Below the pieces are notes generated by a model. It did not search any database and was not told where the DNA came from. It saw only the letters and a program-made list of their open reading frames with translations. The translations under genes were made by a program, and so were the position numbers. 64,000 nt of DNA from Burkholderiales bacterium (GTDB lineage Bacteria; Pseudomonadota; Gammaproteobacteria; Burkholderiales; Burkholderiaceae_E). Positions within the stretch are counted from its first letter, which is position 1, and each line of letters begins with the position of its first letter. The stretch is from positions 56,148-120,147 of the forward strand of contig JAPLQF010000008.1 in the NCBI GenBank assembly GCA_026399875.1, given 5' to 3'. Shown piece by piece: positions 56,022-63,976 of the stretch.

Positions 56022-57014
56022 ATGACCCAGAACACCCGCCGTAACCTGATGCTTGCTGCCGCTGGCGCTGCCACCGGCCTTTCGCTTCCGACTCGCAGTG
56101 CCCGCGCGCAGGCTGCGCCCTGGCCGTCCAGGCCGATTCGGATCATCGTGGGCTTTGCGCCCGGCGGCCTCACCGACGCCTATGCCCGGATGTTTGCCGA
56201 GCAGATCACCGCGCGTTACAACCAGCCGGTGATCGTCGAAAACAGGCTGGGTGCGGGCGGCAATATCGCCATTGACGCGGTCGTCAAATCACCCGCCGAC
56301 GGCTACACGCTGCTGGCGACCACGACCGGCGCGGTCTGGCAGAACCGGGTGCTCTACAGCAAGCTGCCCTTCGATCTGGCCAAGGACATCACGCCGGTCA
56401 CGGTCTTTCCGTCCGGGCCGCTGCTTCTGGCGGTGCCCGAGCGGGTGCCGGCCAGGAACACCATGGAGCTGATCGAGTACGCGCGCAAGAATCCCAGCAT
56501 CATGGGCTCGTATGCGCCGGCGTCTTATCCGCACATGCTGGCTGAGAACTTCAACAAGCTCTACGGCACCAAGATCGAGACGGTCCAATACAAAGGCGAA
56601 GCACCGATGTGGGTTGATATGGGCAGCGGGCAGCATGAGATGGCTGTCGGCAGCTATCAGGCCTATGCCGTCGTCCAGGGCAAGGGTGTGAGGGCGATTG
56701 CTGCAACCGGCCTGGTCCGCTGCCCGAAGTTCCCCAATCTGCCCACGCTGGTTGAGCAGGGCATCAAGGGCGAAATTTGCCGCCTCGACGGTGGGCTTGC
56801 GATCACCGCAGCGTCCGGTACGCCGGTGGACATCCTCGAGAAGCTCTCGAAGGTGGCGGTCGATGGCAACGACACGCCGCGCGCAAAGCAGTTGCGCGAG
56901 AACTTCGCGATTCCGGACGCGACCAAGGGCCGTGAAGACGCGCTGCGCATGTGGCGCGACATCGCTCCGATCTGGATTGCCGAAGCGCAAGCGGTGGGCG
57001 TCAAGCTCGACTGA
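56022..57014 (+). CDS. Bug/TctC-family tripartite tricarboxylate-type solute receptor
   Basis: The 330-residue receptor begins with a secretion signal, NTRRNLMLAAAGAATGLSL, whose twin Arg suggests the Tat pathway, cleaved near SARAQ. The mature part has the Bug hallmarks WPSRPIRIIVGFAPGGLTDAYAR and VIVENRLGAGGNIAIDAVVKSPADGYT, then FPNLPTLVEQG near residue 245. Bug receptors bind small carboxylates in the periplasm. No TctA/TctB permease genes are adjacent, which is common in Betaproteobacteria. AAGGAG lies about 11 bases before the ATG. Confidence 0.85.
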   Translation: MTQNTRRNLMLAAAGAATGLSLPTRSARAQAAPWPSRPIRIIVGFAPGGLTDAYARMFAEQITARYNQPVIVENRLGAGGNIAIDAVVKSPADGYTLLATTTGAVWQNRVLYSKLPFDLAKDITPVTVFPSGPLLLAVPERVPARNTMELIEYARKNPSIMGSYAPASYPHMLAENFNKLYGTKIETVQYKGEAPMWVDMGSGQHEMAVGSYQAYAVVQGKGVRAIAATGLVRCPKFPNLPTLVEQGIKGEICRLDGGLAITAASGTPVDILEKLSKVAVDGNDTPRAKQLRENFAIPDATKGREDALRMWRDIAPIWIAEAQAVGVKLD

Positions 57015-57023
57015 TCAAAGTCG

Positions 57024-57074
57024 ACTGACGATGGCGGCCTGCGCGACAGATTGCGTGCAGGCCGCCGAATCAGT
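57024..57074. terminator. Large hairpin between the Bug receptor and crtC
   Basis: GGCGGCCTGC (57033-57042) pairs perfectly over ten bases with GCAGGCCGCC (57057-57066) around a 14-base loop. An outer pair, ACTGA (57024-57028) with TCAGT (57070-57074), extends it. It sits between convergent genes and could stop transcription from both sides, although there is no T-run. Confidence 0.55.
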
Positions 57075-57139
57075 TGATCTCGACAGGACCAGCGACTGCC
57101 GGGTCAGACCGGGTTCGAGGTGAGTATCGAGGCCGGGGG

Positions 57140-58120
57140 TCAGGCCAGCCGGGGCATGCGCCAGGGCAGCATCAGCCTGACCGGCAGCGAAACCAGTCTC
57201 GGTATGCTGAGCGATTCGTGTATCGAGATAACTTCTTCGCCCAGCAGCCGCGAGGCCAGCGTCGAGCGCACATAGAAGGGCGTGTCCTCGAGCGTTTCGA
57301 GCACCCGCGCCGGCGGGCCTTGATCGGTGCGAATGCTGCGCGAGACCCGCCACATCGAGGCAGGCAGCCGCTGGCGATCAGGTGGCTCGAAGGCACTGGT
57401 CGTGCCATCGGGTGCGAATTGCTGCGCAATCACGCGACCCGGTCCGATCGATGGTCTGACGTCGTAAATGACAGCGGTTCTGCCGTCATGCAGTCGTGCG
57501 CGCGACCAGTCCCAATCGACGAAGCCTTTCTCGATCGGTTCGTCTCCCTCGTTCGAATCCATGTAGGCCGGGCCGTTCCAGCGCACCCCGGGCTGCTCCA
57601 GCTCAACCTCGATCCGCGAGCACGGTGCGATCGGTCCCCAGCGGTGGCGCTCGTTTGCATCCAGGCCAGTGACGAAGTGGCACAGTGCGCTTGGCCTTAG
57701 CCTGATCCGGCCCTTAACCCGTCTCGCAAGCGGTGCCGAGCGCTCGTTGAACTCGACCACCAGGGCGTCGCCTTCCCAGGCCATCCGACTTGGGCCGACC
57801 ACAAACTCCCGTTCGCTGCGGCGTGTGCTTCGACGCCCCCGCTCGGTCATCGTCCAGCGTTTGCCGCCGTCGCCGTAGAGCGCGACATTGATCGCGCAGA
57901 AGTCCTCCGGGTCGCCCTTACCCAAGGCGCGCGCAAAGGCGTAGTAGGGGGAAAAGACGCTGCCGACAAAGGCGATGATGCTCAGACCATGGCGTCCGTC
58001 GTCGCTGAGTGCATCGAGGTACCACCAGAGATAGCCGCCTGTTGGGACTGGCTGATCGAAGCGGGGAATTCCCTGGGAATCACGCCCGCCCCGGCTATTC
58101 AACAACGCACCCTGAGTCAT
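57140..58120 (-). CDS. crtC: Hydroxyneurosporene synthase (carotenoid 1,2-hydratase) CrtC
   Basis: The 326-residue enzyme adds water across the 1,2 double bond of neurosporene or lycopene ends. Family segments are FDQPVPTGGYLWWYLDALSDDGRHGLSIIAFVGSVFSPYYA near the N-terminus, HFVTGLDANERHRWGPIAPCSRIEVEL, and AYMDSNEGDEPIEKGFVDWDWSRARL (about 188-213), with the acidic residues proposed for catalysis. The length is normal. It starts 62 bases after the pufC stop on the same strand, so it may be read through from puf. Confidence 0.93.
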   Translation of the reverse strand: MTQGALLNSRGGRDSQGIPRFDQPVPTGGYLWWYLDALSDDGRHGLSIIAFVGSVFSPYYAFARALGKGDPEDFCAINVALYGDGGKRWTMTERGRRSTRRSEREFVVGPSRMAWEGDALVVEFNERSAPLARRVKGRIRLRPSALCHFVTGLDANERHRWGPIAPCSRIEVELEQPGVRWNGPAYMDSNEGDEPIEKGFVDWDWSRARLHDGRTAVIYDVRPSIGPGRVIAQQFAPDGTTSAFEPPDRQRLPASMWRVSRSIRTDQGPPARVLETLEDTPFYVRSTLASRLLGEEVISIHESLSIPRLVSLPVRLMLPWRMPRLA

Positions 58121-58182
58121 GTCGATGTCAGGGCGAGTCGGCCAGCCAGGAGGTCTCCCGGCCGACCGAACGATGCCCGCAT

Positions 58183-59409
58183 TCAGTTGCCTGCGCCGAC
58201 GGCCTTGTTGTCGGTTACCGCACCTGCACCTGCGCCTGCACCTGCAGCCGGGGTGGCTGCAGCTGGCGCTGCGGTCGCTGCGGTTGCTGAAGCGGCAGCA
58301 CCTGTCGTGGCACTCGCATCCGATGCCGGCATTCCTGCAGTGGTGGCCGATGCAGTGGCCGACGGTGCGGCGGCAGCCACCGTGACCGGCAGCGGGCCGA
58401 GCAACTCGCGATGGTGCTTGGCCATCTCGGCGCCGTAGAGCGGCTTGAAGGCGCCCTGGTGGCAGGTGCCACAGGCCACTTTCGCGACATCACCCTTGGG
58501 ACCCAGGCGATTGGCCGGGAAGGTAGCGGTCAGCGGCGTCATGTAGTCGTTGTTGAGATCGCGTGCCATCCGGATGCCGTACCAGGCGGTTGCCCGGGTC
58601 GGCGGTGAGACCTCCCACGACTGAAACGACTGGGTGTTGTGGCAATAGGTGCAATTGACGCCGAGCGACTGCGACATGTGCATCATCAGGCCGTAGGTGA
58701 ACTCGGCCTGCTTGGTCGAGTTGCGGTTTGCCGCAGCGCCGGTCATGGCCAGTGCTTCATTCCCGTTGACCCGGATCGGCTTGGCATCCTGCAGATAATG
58801 GCTGAGCGGATCGTAGGGCAGCGAGGAATAGCCCACGCTGGCAGCCGCCTGGTTCTGGCCTTCCAGATCACCCAGCAAGGCGCCGGTCGAGCGCTTGTCG
58901 GCTGGCGCAAACCAGACCTGGTTGGGCACCGGATTGCCACGGTGACAGGTGTAGCAGGTCACACCGGTCGCGCCCACATGAGACTTCCAGTCGGCATTGA
59001 CGTGTTGCGTCATCTGCAGCATCCGCCGGGCGACGATCTTGGTGTATTTCGAGTCGTCGGCGAAATTCGCGCCGTTGTGGCAGTAGGTGCAACCTTCCTT
59101 GGGGGCGACCCACTGCGTGATCGACACCATGTTGCGTGCAAACTCACCGACGCTCAGCTCACCAAGCACCTTGACGTTCTGGTAAACGTCCTTGGCCTTC
59201 GGACCGTCGGGGCTCGCCGCCGCCGCCGGCTCGGGCGCTGTGTTGAGCGACGCCTGGGTGACGAGCAGCCGCTGGTTGTAGAGCTGCTGCATGCCAGTGC
59301 CGCGATAGCCTGTCTGGACGGATTCGATTGGCGGTCGCTCGCAACCTGCCAGCACAACGATCGCTGCAAGCGGCAGTATGAGCGATCGGAAGCGAAATGC
59401 TCTGATCAT
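58183..59409 (-). CDS. pufC: Reaction-centre tetraheme cytochrome c subunit PufC
   Basis: The 408-residue lipoprotein re-reduces the special pair from the periplasmic face. The signal ends in the lipobox VVLAGC (Cys23). Four heme-binding motifs are present: CTYCH, CYTCH, CTYCH and CGTCH, in the order expected. Beyond the last motif and LYGAEMAKHHRELLGPLPV the protein carries a tail of about 70 residues made mostly of Ala, Thr, Ser, Gly and Pro. This is longer than I would expect for the family. Its ATG shares one base with the pufM stop (TAATG). Confidence 0.95.
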   Translation of the reverse strand: MIRAFRFRSLILPLAAIVVLAGCERPPIESVQTGYRGTGMQQLYNQRLLVTQASLNTAPEPAAAASPDGPKAKDVYQNVKVLGELSVGEFARNMVSITQWVAPKEGCTYCHNGANFADDSKYTKIVARRMLQMTQHVNADWKSHVGATGVTCYTCHRGNPVPNQVWFAPADKRSTGALLGDLEGQNQAAASVGYSSLPYDPLSHYLQDAKPIRVNGNEALAMTGAAANRNSTKQAEFTYGLMMHMSQSLGVNCTYCHNTQSFQSWEVSPPTRATAWYGIRMARDLNNDYMTPLTATFPANRLGPKGDVAKVACGTCHQGAFKPLYGAEMAKHHRELLGPLPVTVAAAAPSATASATTAGMPASDASATTGAAASATAATAAPAAATPAAGAGAGAGAVTDNKAVGAGN

Positions 59410-60782
59410 TATCTTGCTCCCATCGTATTGATCTCGACACGACGCGCAGAGGCGTCTTCACCAGCGAGATTCGCTTCTGTTTGAATCGGCTTCTCGAGGA
59501 CCAGGCGGTCTTCGGCGATGCCTGCACCGACCAGCGCGTCGCGAACCGCGAACGCCCGCTTCTTGGACAGTTCTTCGTTCATGGCCTTGTCGCCGGTGGC
59601 CGAGTGGTAGCCGGAGATGCTGACCTTGAGGTCGGGCTTGGTGGCCAGTTCAGCGGCGAGCTCCTTGATAACCGCGGCCTGCGCATCGGCGATTGCCGGC
59701 GACGCAACCGGGAAATAGACCACTGCGCCGGTTGTCGTGCGGGCGGCAGTACCGTCGAGTGCCTTGACGGCCGGTGCGACCGGTGCGACCGCTGCGGCCT
59801 TGGCAACCGGTGCGGCCGGACGCTGCAGTGCCGGATCGACCACCACCTTGTAGCTGGTGGGGTAGGAAGGCACGACACCGTGTTTGGCCGACCACAGATA
59901 CCAGTTGTCGACAACAGGGCCGGTCAGCAGGATCCCGATACCGCCCACCAGCGGGCACAGCACCGCAAACCACCAGGCCCAGCGGTGAATCGATTCCATG
60001 GTCGCGTTAAAGCCCATCGTCCAGCGCCAGAACAGGCCGGCGCGTTCGGATGCGGTTCCACGATCGACGATCTGCTCGATCTCGCGTTCGCCGCCGAAAC
60101 GGCTGACTGCCAGGATGGTCGCACCGTGCATCGCAAACAGCAGCACCGAGCCGTAGAGGAAGACGATCGACAGGGCGTGGAAGGGGTTGTAGAACAGGTT
60201 TCCGTGACGCAGCGACAGGGCGGACACCCAGTCGAGGTGCGGGAAGATGCCGAAGGGCACCGCCTCCGACCAGCTTCCCATCATGACCGGACGGAAAAAG
60301 CCGCAGACCAGATAGAGCCAGATGGCTGCGGCATAGGCCCAGGCCACGTGCGTGCCAAGTCCCAGCTGCCGTGCCCGCCGATAGGTTCGGGCCCACCACA
60401 GAAGGATCGAGGTGGTCAGCATGAAACCGACGATCAGCCACCAGCCGCCATGAGCCAGCGGCGGGATGCTCAGACCGTAACTCGGCGGCGGCGGTTCGAG
60501 CGCGAGCCAGAAGAGCTGACGGACGAGCTGGATGGGATTCCAGTCGACCGAGGCCAGCATGTTGAAGCCGATGATGTTGAATGCCAGCGTTCCGAAGACC
60601 AGCGACGCCACGCCCAATCCACCGAGATAGACCGGCCCGATCTGGGCATTGCCCAGTCGACCAAGAAGGTGAACGTGAAAGGGCTCGCCGACGCGTTGCC
60701 AGTCGTCACGGGGCAGCGGGACGCCCGACTGGGTCGGGCCGGTCGGCTGGACCGTTGTGAACAGATTTTGATATTCAGCCAT
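59409..60782 (-). CDS. pufM: Reaction-centre M subunit fused to a C-terminal OmpA-like domain
   Basis: The protein has 457 residues, about 130 more than normal M subunits. Residues 1-320 are a complete M subunit with five membrane helices; ligands stand at the same numbers as in Rhodobacter sphaeroides: His182, His202 (special pair), His219, Glu234 and His266 (non-haem iron). Residues 320-350 are an Ala/Pro/Val linker. Residues 353-457 match an OmpA-like domain: [31 protein letters not shown] then RAFAVRDAL, and ASARRVEI. The Arg of the peptidoglycan site is kept (RAFAV), but the 'GHTD' Asp is replaced (HSA). By M-subunit topology this domain is periplasmic. ATG at 60782 begins the standard AEYQNLF. 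Confidence 0.95.
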   Translation of the reverse strand: MAEYQNLFTTVQPTGPTQSGVPLPRDDWQRVGEPFHVHLLGRLGNAQIGPVYLGGLGVASLVFGTLAFNIIGFNMLASVDWNPIQLVRQLFWLALEPPPPSYGLSIPPLAHGGWWLIVGFMLTTSILLWWARTYRRARQLGLGTHVAWAYAAAIWLYLVCGFFRPVMMGSWSEAVPFGIFPHLDWVSALSLRHGNLFYNPFHALSIVFLYGSVLLFAMHGATILAVSRFGGEREIEQIVDRGTASERAGLFWRWTMGFNATMESIHRWAWWFAVLCPLVGGIGILLTGPVVDNWYLWSAKHGVVPSYPTSYKVVVDPALQRPAAPVAKAAAVAPVAPAVKALDGTAARTTTGAVVYFPVASPAIADAQAAVIKELAAELATKPDLKVSISGYHSATGDKAMNEELSKKRAFAVRDALVGAGIAEDRLVLEKPIQTEANLAGEDASARRVEINTMGAR

Positions 60783-60808
60783 GTTTGATCTCCTCGACTC
60801 GGTCCGGA

Positions 60809-61636
60809 CTAGTGCTGCCAGATCGGCAGGTTCAACCACCAGCCCCACCACTCGGGCCAGCCGCGAGTCCAGAACGGACCGCTGATCACGATGCAAAGCG
60901 CTGCAAACCAGACCGCCGACAGCGCGAGGAACAGGCCCAGGCGGTGGATGCCCAGCGTGCCGACCGAGTAGCCGATCAGATCGCGAAAGAAGGTGTCCTC
61001 ATGCTCGGGCGTCTTGACCGTCTCACCCGCCTTGGGGTTGACCGCCGACAGCACCAGGCCACCGTGCATCGACAGCGCCAGCGTGGTCGCGAAGAACAGA
61101 CTTGCCGCGATCATGTGCGCCGGGTTGTAGTGAAAGTGCAGGTACTGGTAGGCGACGTTGCTCACCCAGTCGAGGTGCGAGTAGATGCCGTAAGGAAAGG
61201 CATTACCCCAGGCGCCCATCAGAACCGGGCGAATCACCTGCAGCGTGAAGTAGGCAAAGATCGCGAAGCTGAAGGCAACCGGCACGTGATAGCCCATGCC
61301 GAGCTTGCGGCAGATCTCGACCTGACGAAGCGCCCACGATCCGAAGGCACCGAGCGCGCAGACCGTGATGATCTGCCACAGCCCACCCTCCATCAGCGGC
61401 GCGAATCTGAGTCCGTAAGACAGGTCGGGCGGAGCAATGCTGATCTGCCAGAGGTTCCAGGTCGGACCCATGGCGGCAGCCCAGAGGATCATCGTGGTGC
61501 CAAGCAGCGCGAAGAACGCGGTCGTGACGCCAAAAAAGCCCACATAGAACGGGCCAACCCAGAAATCGAAGAGATCGCCCCCGACAAGGGTGCCTCCGCG
61601 AACCCGGTATTTTCTCTCGAAACTCAGCATTGCCAT
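60809..61636 (-). CDS. pufL: Reaction-centre L subunit
   Basis: The 275-residue L subunit has five membrane helices and all expected ligands, one residue later than in Rhodobacter sphaeroides: His154 (accessory bacteriochlorophyll), His174 (special pair), and His191 and His231 (non-haem iron). It begins [30 protein letters not shown] and ends [13 protein letters not shown], both typical. Unlike PufM it carries no extension. It lies 26 bases before pufM and 125 bases after pufA. Confidence 0.98.
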   Translation of the reverse strand: MAMLSFERKYRVRGGTLVGGDLFDFWVGPFYVGFFGVTTAFFALLGTTMILWAAAMGPTWNLWQISIAPPDLSYGLRFAPLMEGGLWQIITVCALGAFGSWALRQVEICRKLGMGYHVPVAFSFAIFAYFTLQVIRPVLMGAWGNAFPYGIYSHLDWVSNVAYQYLHFHYNPAHMIAASLFFATTLALSMHGGLVLSAVNPKAGETVKTPEHEDTFFRDLIGYSVGTLGIHRLGLFLALSAVWFAALCIVISGPFWTRGWPEWWGWWLNLPIWQH

Positions 61637-61711
61637 GGTTGGATCCCCTGACTCTGACGCGGCTCAGCCCTTGCGCGGCCGCACTCGGTCGTTATTTGTA
61701 GACGGGCGACA

Positions 61712-61728
61712 CCGGTCAAAAAGACCGG
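61712..61728 (-). promoter_or_regulatory. Intercistronic hairpin between pufA and pufL
   Basis: On the transcribed strand CCGGTC-TTTTT-GACCGG gives a 6-bp GC-rich stem with a 5-base loop, and GGCG/CGCC segments on either side can extend it. In other purple bacteria a hairpin here protects the light-harvesting part of the puf mRNA from 3' decay and raises its level over pufLM. The position fits that role. Confidence 0.6.
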
Positions 61729-61761
61729 CGCGCCGTCGGTCAAGCAGAAAACCGGTCCTTC

Positions 61762-61965
61762 TTACTTCGAAGGATTCGGGGTGTTCTGCATTGCTGCCCC
61801 AGCCCTTGCCGCCGTTGCTTTGACGGTGTCCGGATGCCAGGTGTTGATGTTGTAACGGTCGCCACTGATCTGGATCAGATGGATGCTGGTCGACACGAAA
61901 GCAATCAGGAGTCCGGTGAGGATGATCGCTTTGCGCGGGTCGACGATTCGCCAATAACGCCACAT
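61762..61965 (-). CDS. pufA: LH1 alpha subunit
   Basis: The 67-residue protein starts MWRYWRIVDPRKAIILTGLLIAF, the standard LH1 alpha N-terminus. One membrane helix contains the bacteriochlorophyll-binding His in STSIHLIQIS (about residue 29), followed by DRYNINTWHPD. The C-terminal periplasmic tail of about 20 residues, ending AAMQNTPNPSK, is longer than in minimal alpha chains. AAAGGA lies eight bases before the ATG. It is preceded, unusually, by the beta-like gene and not directly by pufB. Confidence 0.95.
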   Translation of the reverse strand: MWRYWRIVDPRKAIILTGLLIAFVSTSIHLIQISGDRYNINTWHPDTVKATAARAGAAMQNTPNPSK

Positions 61966-61980
61966 GTTTGTGTCCTTTCT

Positions 61981-62205
61981 TCAACTCAGATGGGAAATGA
62001 TTGTGTAGACAGCAGACTTCGAGCCGTCCCACATCGATTGCGCGCCTTCTGCCCCAGGCAGCCAGGTACGCCAGTTCCAGAACAACATCTGCCCCAAGAC
62101 AGCAAGCACCAGGAAAATGACGAACATCACAAGAAAGGTCAGGTACAAACCATCGAGAGGTCTGACCATCCCTTGCGATGAGTGTTCAGCGTGTTCCATA
62201 GTCAT
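61981..62205 (-). CDS. Beta-like single-helix protein between pufB and pufA, without the ligand His
   Basis: From ATG 62205 the protein has 74 residues. AAGG about eight bases upstream supports this start over a GTG at 62214. Residues 17-43 form one membrane helix. Its end, GQMLFWNWRTWLPG (38-51), aligns without gaps with the beta-chain pattern AHxLxWxWRPWLPG; the ligand His is Gln39 and Pro is Thr47. The beta His 18 residues earlier is Tyr21. A 23-residue extension (AEGAQSMWDGSKSAVYTIIS, then HLS) follows. It likely sits in or beside the LH1 ring without binding bacteriochlorophyll in the usual way. A PufX/PufW-like gap-maker is the main alternative; neither is proven. Confidence 0.8.
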   Translation of the reverse strand: MTMEHAEHSSQGMVRPLDGLYLTFLVMFVIFLVLAVLGQMLFWNWRTWLPGAEGAQSMWDGSKSAVYTIISHLS

Positions 62206-62229
62206 GATTGCCACCTTCGGGTTTCGCTG

Positions 62230-62373
62230 TTAGAACCAGGGACGCCAGATCCACACCAGGCTGTGCGCAACGAATGCGCCTACGGCCCAGAGGATGTAAC
62301 CCTGGACGTAGTACTGGTGGAATTCCTGGCACTCTGCGTCCGTCAAACCGGACGGATTCACCTTCTCTGCCAT
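62230..62373 (-). CDS. pufB: LH1 beta subunit
   Basis: The 47-residue protein reads [20 protein letters not shown] at its start and has a membrane helix with [13 protein letters not shown] at the C-terminus. His37 is the bacteriochlorophyll ligand and His19 the second conserved His. GGAGG lies eight bases before the ATG. It ends 24 bases before the beta-like gene. It is the first light-harvesting gene of the operon and follows bchZ by 145 bases. Confidence 0.96.
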   Translation of the reverse strand: MAEKVNPSGLTDAECQEFHQYYVQGYILWAVGAFVAHSLVWIWRPWF

Positions 62374-62402
62374 TGTTAAGACCTCCAAAGAATGTGCCTT
62401 GT

Positions 62403-62456
62403 GGCGAATTCATCGCCGATAGGCCTACTCAACACTGCCGCATCGTTGCCGATGCG
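62403..62456 (-). promoter_or_regulatory. Two hairpins between bchZ and pufB
   Basis: CGCATCG (62439-62445) pairs perfectly with CGATGCG (62450-62456) around TTGC. GGCGA (62403-62407) pairs with TCGCC (62413-62417) around ATTCA. No pufQ-like gene occupies the gap. The hairpins may stabilise the processed puf mRNA 5' end or attenuate readthrough from bchZ. Confidence 0.45.
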
Positions 62457-62518
62457 ACTCCCAAATGCCGGGCGAACCCAGCGCCTTGCCAGGTCGGACG
62501 AGGTGGAACCGGCGCGCA

Positions 62519-63976
62519 TCAAGCGGCCTGCCCCAGTCTCGATCGACCGAACAACCTTGCGAAGCCTTCGGCTTCGACTGTTTCCTGTCCTGCAGCACGC
62601 GCGTCCTGTTCGGCGCGGTCGCGTATCCGCTTGGCGGCCGAGATCCGAACCAGCACCGGTTCGGCCTCGATCATTTCTTCGAACATCTGGTGCGCTTCCG
62701 GCTCCCAGGGCATCGAGCCGACGCCCGAGGCACGGCTGGGGGTGGCATCGATGCGGTCCATCTCGGTGCCCAGCGGCAGGATGTGGAAGAGCGCATCGAA
62801 GAGCGCGTTGCACAGCTCCTGCACGACATAAGTCGCACCCGAGTAGCCCATGAAGGGCGTGCCGGTATGGCGGCGGATGATCGCGCCCGGAAAGGACGCC
62901 GGAATGTAGGTGGCCCGTCCGCCGGTCTCGGCCAGATACATGCGCTCGTTGAAGCTGCCAAAGAGCACCAGCGGTGTTTTTTCCTGCACCAGCTTTCTGA
63001 CCGCATCGTTGTCGGTTTTCTCGCCGGGCTTGCGCGAGACCGCAAAGTTGCAGGGCAGCCCCATCTCGTCTTCGAGGAAGTGGCGCAGACCTCGTGCATA
63101 GGTTTCGTTGGCCACGACGCCGAAAGTGGCGGTGCCGAAGAAGTCCTGGGTGACCGAGCGCCAGAGATCCCACAGCGGCTTGATCGTGGTGTGCTTTTCG
63201 CGCTCGATGAAGGGCTCGGGATCGAGGTCGAGGAGCTCGCCGAGCGTGCGCAGAAACTTGGTGGTGCTGTGCAGGCCGATGGGCGCTTGCAGATAGGGCC
63301 GATCGAGCCCTTCGCACAGCATGCGGCCGAATTCGCGATACATGCAGATGTTGACGTCGGCTTCGACCAGCCGCGAGACATCGGCCAGGTGCGAGCCCAG
63401 CGGGAAGACCATGTTGATGTCGGCGCCGATGCCCTGCACCAGACGGCGGATTTCGGCCAGATCGCTTGGCGAATTGAAGGTGCCGTAGCAGGGGCCGATG
63501 ATATTGACGCGCGGCTTGACGCCTGCGGCGCGGGGCTTGCGCTCGGGCACTTTGCGCAGCCCGTATTCGGACCACAGCCAGTACATCGCGCGGTTGGCGC
63601 ATTGCCACTGGTCTTCGTCGATCGTGCGGGGCAGGAAGCGCTGCAGGTTGGTGCCTTCAGGGGTCACGCCGCCGCCGATCATTTCGGCAATCGAGCCGGT
63701 GACCACCACCGAGGGCAGGTCCGGGTCGAGGACCTGATGGGCGCGCTTCATCGCGCCTTCGGTGCCTTCGCGCCCGAGCTGCTCTTCGGCCAGGCCGGTG
63801 ACCACGATCGGCAGCTCGTGCGGCGGCAGCGCGTCGCTGTAATGGAGCACTGAGGTGACAGGCAGGTTCTCGCAGCCCACCGGGCCGTCGATGACGACCT
63901 GCAGCCCTTTGATGGCGGTGAACACATAGACCGCGCCCCAATAGCCGCCGGCGCGATCATGATCGAGGACCAGCAT
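62519..63976 (-). CDS. bchZ: Chlorophyllide a reductase subunit Z
   Basis: The 485-residue nitrogenase-like subunit forms, with BchY, the catalytic part of chlorophyllide a reductase, which reduces ring B to the bacteriochlorin. Family segments are [39 protein letters not shown] at the N-terminus, [17 protein letters not shown], and [27 protein letters not shown] (about 370-396). Cluster Cys ligands can be placed in GPVGCENLP and [10 protein letters not shown]. The start shares one base with the bchY stop. puf follows downstream in the same direction. Confidence 0.96.
   Translation of the reverse strand: MLVLDHDRAGGYWGAVYVFTAIKGLQVVIDGPVGCENLPVTSVLHYSDALPPHELPIVVTGLAEEQLGREGTEGAMKRAHQVLDPDLPSVVVTGSIAEMIGGGVTPEGTNLQRFLPRTIDEDQWQCANRAMYWLWSEYGLRKVPERKPRAAGVKPRVNIIGPCYGTFNSPSDLAEIRRLVQGIGADINMVFPLGSHLADVSRLVEADVNICMYREFGRMLCEGLDRPYLQAPIGLHSTTKFLRTLGELLDLDPEPFIEREKHTTIKPLWDLWRSVTQDFFGTATFGVVANETYARGLRHFLEDEMGLPCNFAVSRKPGEKTDNDAVRKLVQEKTPLVLFGSFNERMYLAETGGRATYIPASFPGAIIRRHTGTPFMGYSGATYVVQELCNALFDALFHILPLGTEMDRIDATPSRASGVGSMPWEPEAHQMFEEMIEAEPVLVRISAAKRIRDRAEQDARAAGQETVEAEGFARLFGRSRLGQAA

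Noticed and set aside
59409..59740. The OmpA-like tail as a separate gene that merely overlaps pufM
   Set aside because: The reading frame is continuous from the M-subunit core through the linker with no stop, no internal ribosome-binding site of note and no signal peptide ahead of the OmpA-like part.
61981..62205. Calling the gene between pufB and pufA a true PufX
   Set aside because: PufX genes lie after pufM and their helix lacks the beta-type W-x-W-R-x-W-L-P-G end seen here. A PufX-like role remains possible but the name would be unsupported.
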